Positions 59,385-64,000 of a DNA stretch of 64,000 nucleotides are shown piece by piece. Position numbers and translations under genes: made by a program. This DNA is from Acanthaster planci. Taxonomy: Eukaryota; Echinodermata; Asteroidea; Valvatida; Acanthasteridae. Location of the stretch: positions 402,861-466,860 of the forward strand of contig NW_019091424.1 of NCBI RefSeq assembly GCF_001949145.1, written 5' to 3'. Under the pieces are notes generated by a model. The model had not been told where the DNA came from. It saw nothing but the letters and a program-made list of their open reading frames with translations, and searched no databases. How positions within the stretch are numbered: the first letter of the stretch is position 1; every line of letters starts with the position of its first letter.

Positions 59385-62300
59385 TCAGGACGTAGCCGTG
59401 TCATCTACAAGACCAAGAACCAAGGCAACACGACTTGGTATATACACCTGCCAAGAAAACAAAAAGCAATCCTAAAGAGACGGCTTGCGGTAGCACCATG
59501 TGGATAGATATCTTTTGCAAGAGGTATAATTCTGATAACTGGGGTGTACCCGATGCTTTGATCGGTGTGCTCTCCAACATGCAAAACTTCCAGGTTTATC
59601 GACAGTGGCGTAGCTAGCGGGGCACCAGCATCTTATGTGGGGGGGGCACCAGCTTTCAGTGGCGCGGTTTTTGGGGGCAAGTTTTCGTTAGCCTTGTTCA
59701 AGTTCCATTCATCCATTTTCTTTAGTGGAGGCACCAGGAATTTGTGGGGGGAGGGGACACGCCCCCCCAGGCCTCCCGGTGGCTATGCCACTGCTTATCT
59801 ACAACACAATCCTTATTTCCTTCCTGTTTAGGCAAATATAGAACCTCTCTGCCTAATGCCTAATATTTTATTTTTTTGGCAAAATCAACTAGACTATGTG
59901 ATGCTTACAACCTGGTGCAATCTTTATTTTTTCCAAATCTACTGAAATCAGTCTAATCACGATGCTTACAGTGGGAAAAAGTTCAACTCAGCCACTTGTT
60001 CCGTTTTCAAAAAGAAACAAAGTTGTCCTCCACAGGTAAAGCGTCAGCAATAAAGGACAAAACCTGTTTCTTACTGTTTTCAGAGATAGGCAAACTTGAC
60101 TGCGGAAATGTTACATTTTTAATCAGGCCTCACCTGCAAGGAATGCTGCCTGTCATGCCATGGGACGGGCGAGGAGAAGTACCGGGTGCTGTGGTCCAGT
60201 CTACAATGACCCCCAAACTCCGCCGCGTCGGAGTCTAACTCAATCTTGTACCTTCACAAATGAATTTCAGGAAACATTCTCTTTACGAAACATGAAACAT
60301 TAATCGAAAAAGGAAGACTCTGGCCAATAAGATGACCTGTGTCAAATATCACCATTTCGGGTCAAGAATTCTTCAAATGGACACAAATGTACAAAAAGAG
60401 AAAGTTGAAGGATAAATTAAACATTTAGTCTTGAACACAGGGCTGCCCGTGGCTTCATAGCAAAGGATACTCTCCATGTACATTAGTGCCGATGCGATAG
60501 TCCGTGAAGCTGGAAGACACATGGAAGTTGAAGATAAATACCAGACCCACTCTCTCAAAGACGATCAACTTGTCCCCTTCATGTTTGCAGCTCACGTAGG
60601 CCTGGACAAAAAGTATGCCAAAATGGTCGGTTCATTTATTCAAGTTTCTCATGCTCAATACAGAATTGAATTGTTTGTTTCAAACAAAATAAAAATGAAG
60701 AAAAAAGAAAAGGACCAAAAAAAAGGGAAGGAAAGGGATTGGACCCTGGTCCAAGAGGTCCGCTGTTTATTGGTTGGTTTGTTGCTTGGCCCTGACCCCT
60801 TCCCTTCTGCCAACGCCCATGCTGATGAAGCCCTCTTGCCTTTGCATTAAAAACGGCATGCATTTTGAGCTGGACCAGGAGAGGGCACAATGTTCCCAGC
60901 AACAGAGGCTCGTCTGGTGGTGACTGAACTTCACTTGTTTACGAACGACTTGGAAATGCACACTTTACAGTTGCATCACTACCAACAAAATCCACACTCC
61001 CCACCAGCATGGCTCTTTTCAACCCATGAGGGGGTGCTTCTGCTCAAGGCGGATTACTGGTTGTGCACTTACCTGGGGACTTTCTAACCACTGCTTCTTC
61101 AGTTGTAATTCATTCATGGCTCGGTCAAAGTTGTTCAGGTGTTCGTAGCGTAGGTTGGTGTCATCAACGGTGTTCCACTGCCTCCGGGCATAATGATAAC
61201 TATTGTTATTCCCCGGGCGTGGGAAATCTAGCCATTCCGGGTGACCAAACTCATTTCCTACACCAAGAGTTTTCACGGATCTGTTTGAAGCATTCTTTTC
61301 AAACAAATATACAATGTGTACCTTCAAATGAAATAGAAACAATAGAAACTTGGCATGGTAGCCATCTTGCAGGGCAGTTATTTTGTTCCACAGGGAAACC
61401 TCCTTTGTGCATACCCCGTAGAACAAAAGCACTGGCCTGCAAGATGGCAGCTATGCAAACCCTCTATGTTACATGGCCATACTAAATGTCATAGTCGAGT
61501 CTCTCATTTTAACTAAAGACACATTTTTATTCTCAAATCAGTGAAGATTAATGATTAGCCCTCTTTTCATAAAAGAAACTCTTTCAAGGGATAAGCATTA
61601 CATTGGGCATAACAGCTGAAGTGAAAATATTGAACATAAGTCTTCACCCTAATTAGTCCTCAATCCTCCGATTTCAATTTGACTTTTCATAAACCCTAAG
61701 GGGTTAGGGTCAATAACTTTACTGTGTTTTCCTAACAATTGGTCGACTGCAATCCTTTTGTGTCCCCTTTCTGTGTATCACATCGGTCAAATCAACCAAC
61801 CCAACCTGCAATCAGATTCTATCACCTGGAAACCATCTGTGTCTATTTTCATACAATATAACAATGACCTTTGATCTGTCAACCTTGCAATGAAAACTAT
61901 CAGTGATCAAAATGATAAGATTCAACAGTTTGTTTCTAAACCCCGATGGGCCTTACGATGTATAAAAAACACACTTTAGGGGAATCAATTTATAGAGTTT
62001 TCAAGGTATCCAAGTACAGCGTTATATTCGGTGAAATCTCAATGATTTCTGCAACTACAAAATAATTTTCTTGGATTTCAAGCGCTCACCGATGAAATTG
62101 AGCCAGGCTTCTCCGCCTAGTGCATGGGTGATGAGGCGGATCATCTTATGCAGCGCGATGCCACGGTCAATGATCATGGTCAGCGGTGTTAGCTTGGACA
62201 TGTGGGTGTACATCTCCTTGTCCATCAGCCAGAAAGCCAAGGTCTTGTCGCCCACCAGGGCCTGGTCATGGCTCTCTGCATAAGCCACTGTCTTCTCCCC

Positions 62301-63408
62301 ATGGCGACGGTTGATCAAGGTCCACACAATGTCGCCCACGTTCCAATCCTCGTCTTTCTGCTCCTTCAGTAACTGTTCCAGGATTGAGTCCAAAGATCAG
62401 ATGCACAAAGCACTTACGTTAAAAAGATGACATTATTTACTCTGGCCCAATTGAACGTGACAAAATGCAACAGGTCAAGCATTGCTGTATGTTTTTTTGC
62501 AGGCAGTTTTCAGACAAAACCCTGATTAGGTGCATTTTCATTAAAAATATTGGGCTAATTTTAGGCTTCAACAAGGTATGTTTTAGCTTTCCTGGACATA
62601 TTTTCAAGCTCTCGCATTTCCGCTGTTTGATCCAGCAGTCAACAGTGGATACACTGTCACTACACTGTCACTATTGTCACTACGATGCCTTAAGTTACCT
62701 TAATCCACTTGTCAGGAATAGCCATAGCCAGCCGGTAGTCAAAGCCATTACCCCCTTCGCTGACGGGCCGACACAAGGCAGGCATCCCAGAAACGTCCTT
62801 CAAAAAACAAGAGGTCAGTAATAAGTTATTGTTACCCGGGCTTAACATTCGGCAGTTCAGGAAAAGAGTTGGATTAGCACTCATTTCCTTCATGAAACTT
62901 CAGAGAAAAATTCACTTTGTATACTTTTGTTTTCCAGGTTCTATTTCTCCGTTTCCTTTGATCTTTTGGCAGCAAAAACAACTTGTAATTTTGCTCATGT
63001 TCTGCAAAGTGTGTGAATGGGACAGGCAGAGGTAAGACAACTCAGGCAGTTCCAATATGTCTATATTGGTGCTGTGAAAATCAACCATAGCAGATTTTCC
63101 TCAGTTTTTCTGTATAAAGAGAGTGGCTCTGACAGACCGGTGAAAACCAACTTCCTACATGAATTAATCAATCACTTTGCTAACAAGTACTGCACTCCGA
63201 TCTGATTATTGCTGATTTTGATTCCAAACACAGATGAGCTGAGTAATTTGAAGAACTAGTTTGCCCGCCTCAGGTTGTACCTCTGCGATGGTGACGATGT
63301 CTGGGTAAAAGGTATGTAACATGTGATTGGCTAACGTCAGGTAAGTCAGAGCTTCCGTGTCTGTTGATAGGCCAAAGTATTCATGATATCCACCGCTGAA
63401 TCCCGCTC
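59385..63408 (-). CDS. GBE1: 1,4-alpha-glucan branching enzyme, 3' half (partial)
   Basis: This is the glycogen branching enzyme, a cytosolic GH13 enzyme that transfers alpha-1,4 chains to alpha-1,6 branch points. Exons visible, in reading order: 63408-63281, 62797-62699, 62372-62090, 61257-61073, 60601-60471, 60251-60134 and 59447-59385. They give about 334 residues, roughly the C-terminal half of a 700-residue enzyme. The 5' exons lie beyond the right edge. Landmarks are [12 protein letters not shown], the catalytic acid Glu in [30 protein letters not shown], the third catalytic Asp in [33 protein letters not shown] and SYHYARRQW. The C-terminal beta domain includes [27 protein letters not shown] and [11 protein letters not shown]. 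The catalytic nucleophile region (FRFDGV) lies outside. The intron 60252-60470 has U12-like signals. Confidence 0.95.
59605..59792. mobile_element. hAT-like MITE in GBE1 intron
   Basis: The ends CAGTGGCGTAGC and, inverted, CAGTGGCATAGC are typical hAT-type terminal repeats. The flanking octamers TTTATCGA and CTTATCTA match at six of eight positions. The interior is G/C-homopolymer-rich (GGGGGGGCACCAG, ACGCCCCCCCAGG). No transposase. Confidence 0.7.
60252..60470 (-). other. Probable minor (U12-type) intron in GBE1
   Basis: On the minus strand the donor reads GA|GTATCCTTT, matching the U12 5' consensus. The 3' end has TTCCTGAAA, close to TTCCTTRAY, about 14 bases before the acceptor GTGAAG|GTACAAG, and no polypyrimidine tract. 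The flanking codons join in frame (TNVHGE, then [11 protein letters not shown]). Confidence 0.7.
61342..61468. repeat. Foldback family 1, copy C (GBE1 intron)
   Basis: Third copy of the palindromic unit at 32170 and 39153, with GGCATGGTAGCCATCTTGC at the left and GCAAGATGGCAGCTATGC at the right. It lies in the GBE1 intron before the GNEFGHPEW exon. Confidence 0.85.
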
Positions 63409-63621
63409 CTGCAACCAAATAAACAAATTGTCTTTGGACCTGTTTGTTTCACATGGATTATAAGCTCAATCAGTGATCTGTCACTGGTTCACCGACTCTA
63501 GAACCCACCTAATGGATGGCAGGAACCAGTGTTGGGATCACTGATTGAGATGTAGATTCATGTTAACCAGGCTCTCTGTTCACCTTATGTAACTGCTTAT
63601 TCAATAGTAAACATAACAATT

Positions 63622-63833
63622 TGAATTCCCCAGACTAAATACACTGTTGTTATACCTCGTGATTCGGGGCAAGCTTTTGCATAGCGACCACCATCTCTGA
63701 AATGGACTGGTTCCTTTGTGCTCTTCTCATCCACTGAGAACAGTGTATTGATGCAAGGCGTCTCTTTTGTAACTAAGCAAAAGCTTGCCCCGAATCACGA
63801 GGTATAGCAATAATGTCTTTAGTATGGAGAATT
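63622..63833. repeat. Foldback family 2, copy C (upstream GBE1 intron)
   Basis: The arms GATTCGGGGCAAGCTTTTGC and GCAAAAGCTTGCCCCGAATC pair exactly. Compared with copies A and B, the central block appears inverted: GAAATGGACTGGTTCCTTTG here against CAAAGGAACCAGTCCATTTC in copy A. Confidence 0.85.
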
Positions 63834-64000
63834 CAAGTTATGCTGAAGTGAATTTAAAACTTCAGAGTACCAGATTTTATTCAAATTTAGGTCATAAAAG
63901 ACTCCTTCCATTTATGAATCTGCCCATTCAGATTCTCTCAGTGTCAATTTCTTGATCAGATGCAATTGACTCTGCTATCATGGCATTATTTCCTCCCCTG

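Noticed and set aside
59435-59617. Plus-strand frame [10 protein letters not shown]...
   Set aside because: It is antisense to the last GBE1 exon boundary, which has strong family support on the minus strand.
60476-60850. 124-codon plus-strand frame
   Set aside because: Shadow of the GBE1 exon at 60471-60601 on the opposite strand, extended by an A-rich tract.

Overview
This is a window of nuclear genomic DNA from an animal. The genes are split by GT-AG introns, intergenic space is AT-rich, and there are many short foldback (MITE-like) repeats. The gene set (ACTL6, HTATIP2/TIP30, PAXIP1/PTIP, UBE2T, NUPR, LRRC72, LC3, GBE1) and the style of the repeats suggest a marine invertebrate deuterostome such as an echinoderm or hemichordate. 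The phylum is inferred, not proven.

Layout. 1-2070: upstream DNA with a foldback element carrying tRNA-like boxes. 2071-9460 (+): ACTL6A/B (BAF53), 13 exons. 9461-12769: 3' flank and short repeats. 12770-13459 (-): an intronless Vps62/DUF946-type gene. 13460-17906: a duplicated segment and repeats. 17907-21373 (-): HTATIP2, 5 exons. 22768-39051 (+): PAXIP1, 17 exons, head-to-head with HTATIP2, with introns full of foldback elements and a large minisatellite. 42066-45341 (-): UBE2T, 6 coding exons. 46726-46947 (+): a small NUPR1-like gene, divergent from UBE2T. 48934-52238 (-): LRRC72, 7 exons. 52923-55929 (+): an LC3-type ATG8 gene, divergent from LRRC72. 59385-63408 (-): the 3' half of GBE1, 7 exons, running off the right edge.

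The genes do not form one pathway. Several are chromatin or DNA-damage factors (ACTL6 in BAF/INO80/TIP60 complexes, PAXIP1 in MLL3/4 and 53BP1 signalling, UBE2T in the Fanconi pathway, NUPR as a stress chromatin protein). Three neighbouring pairs are divergent and could share promoters.

The most unusual observations are: two introns with minor (U12) spliceosome signals (ACTL6 and GBE1); a GC-AG intron in PAXIP1; an LC3 whose frame stops directly after the lipidation glycine and whose canonical start is out of frame by one base; an intronless Vps62-like gene beside an 83-bp palindrome flanked by 9-bp direct repeats; and at least six foldback element families, one placing an AATAAA just after the PAXIP1 stop codon. 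I saw no previously undescribed multigene system. Exon borders were read by eye from splice signals plus remembered family conservation, so any border may be off by a base or two.
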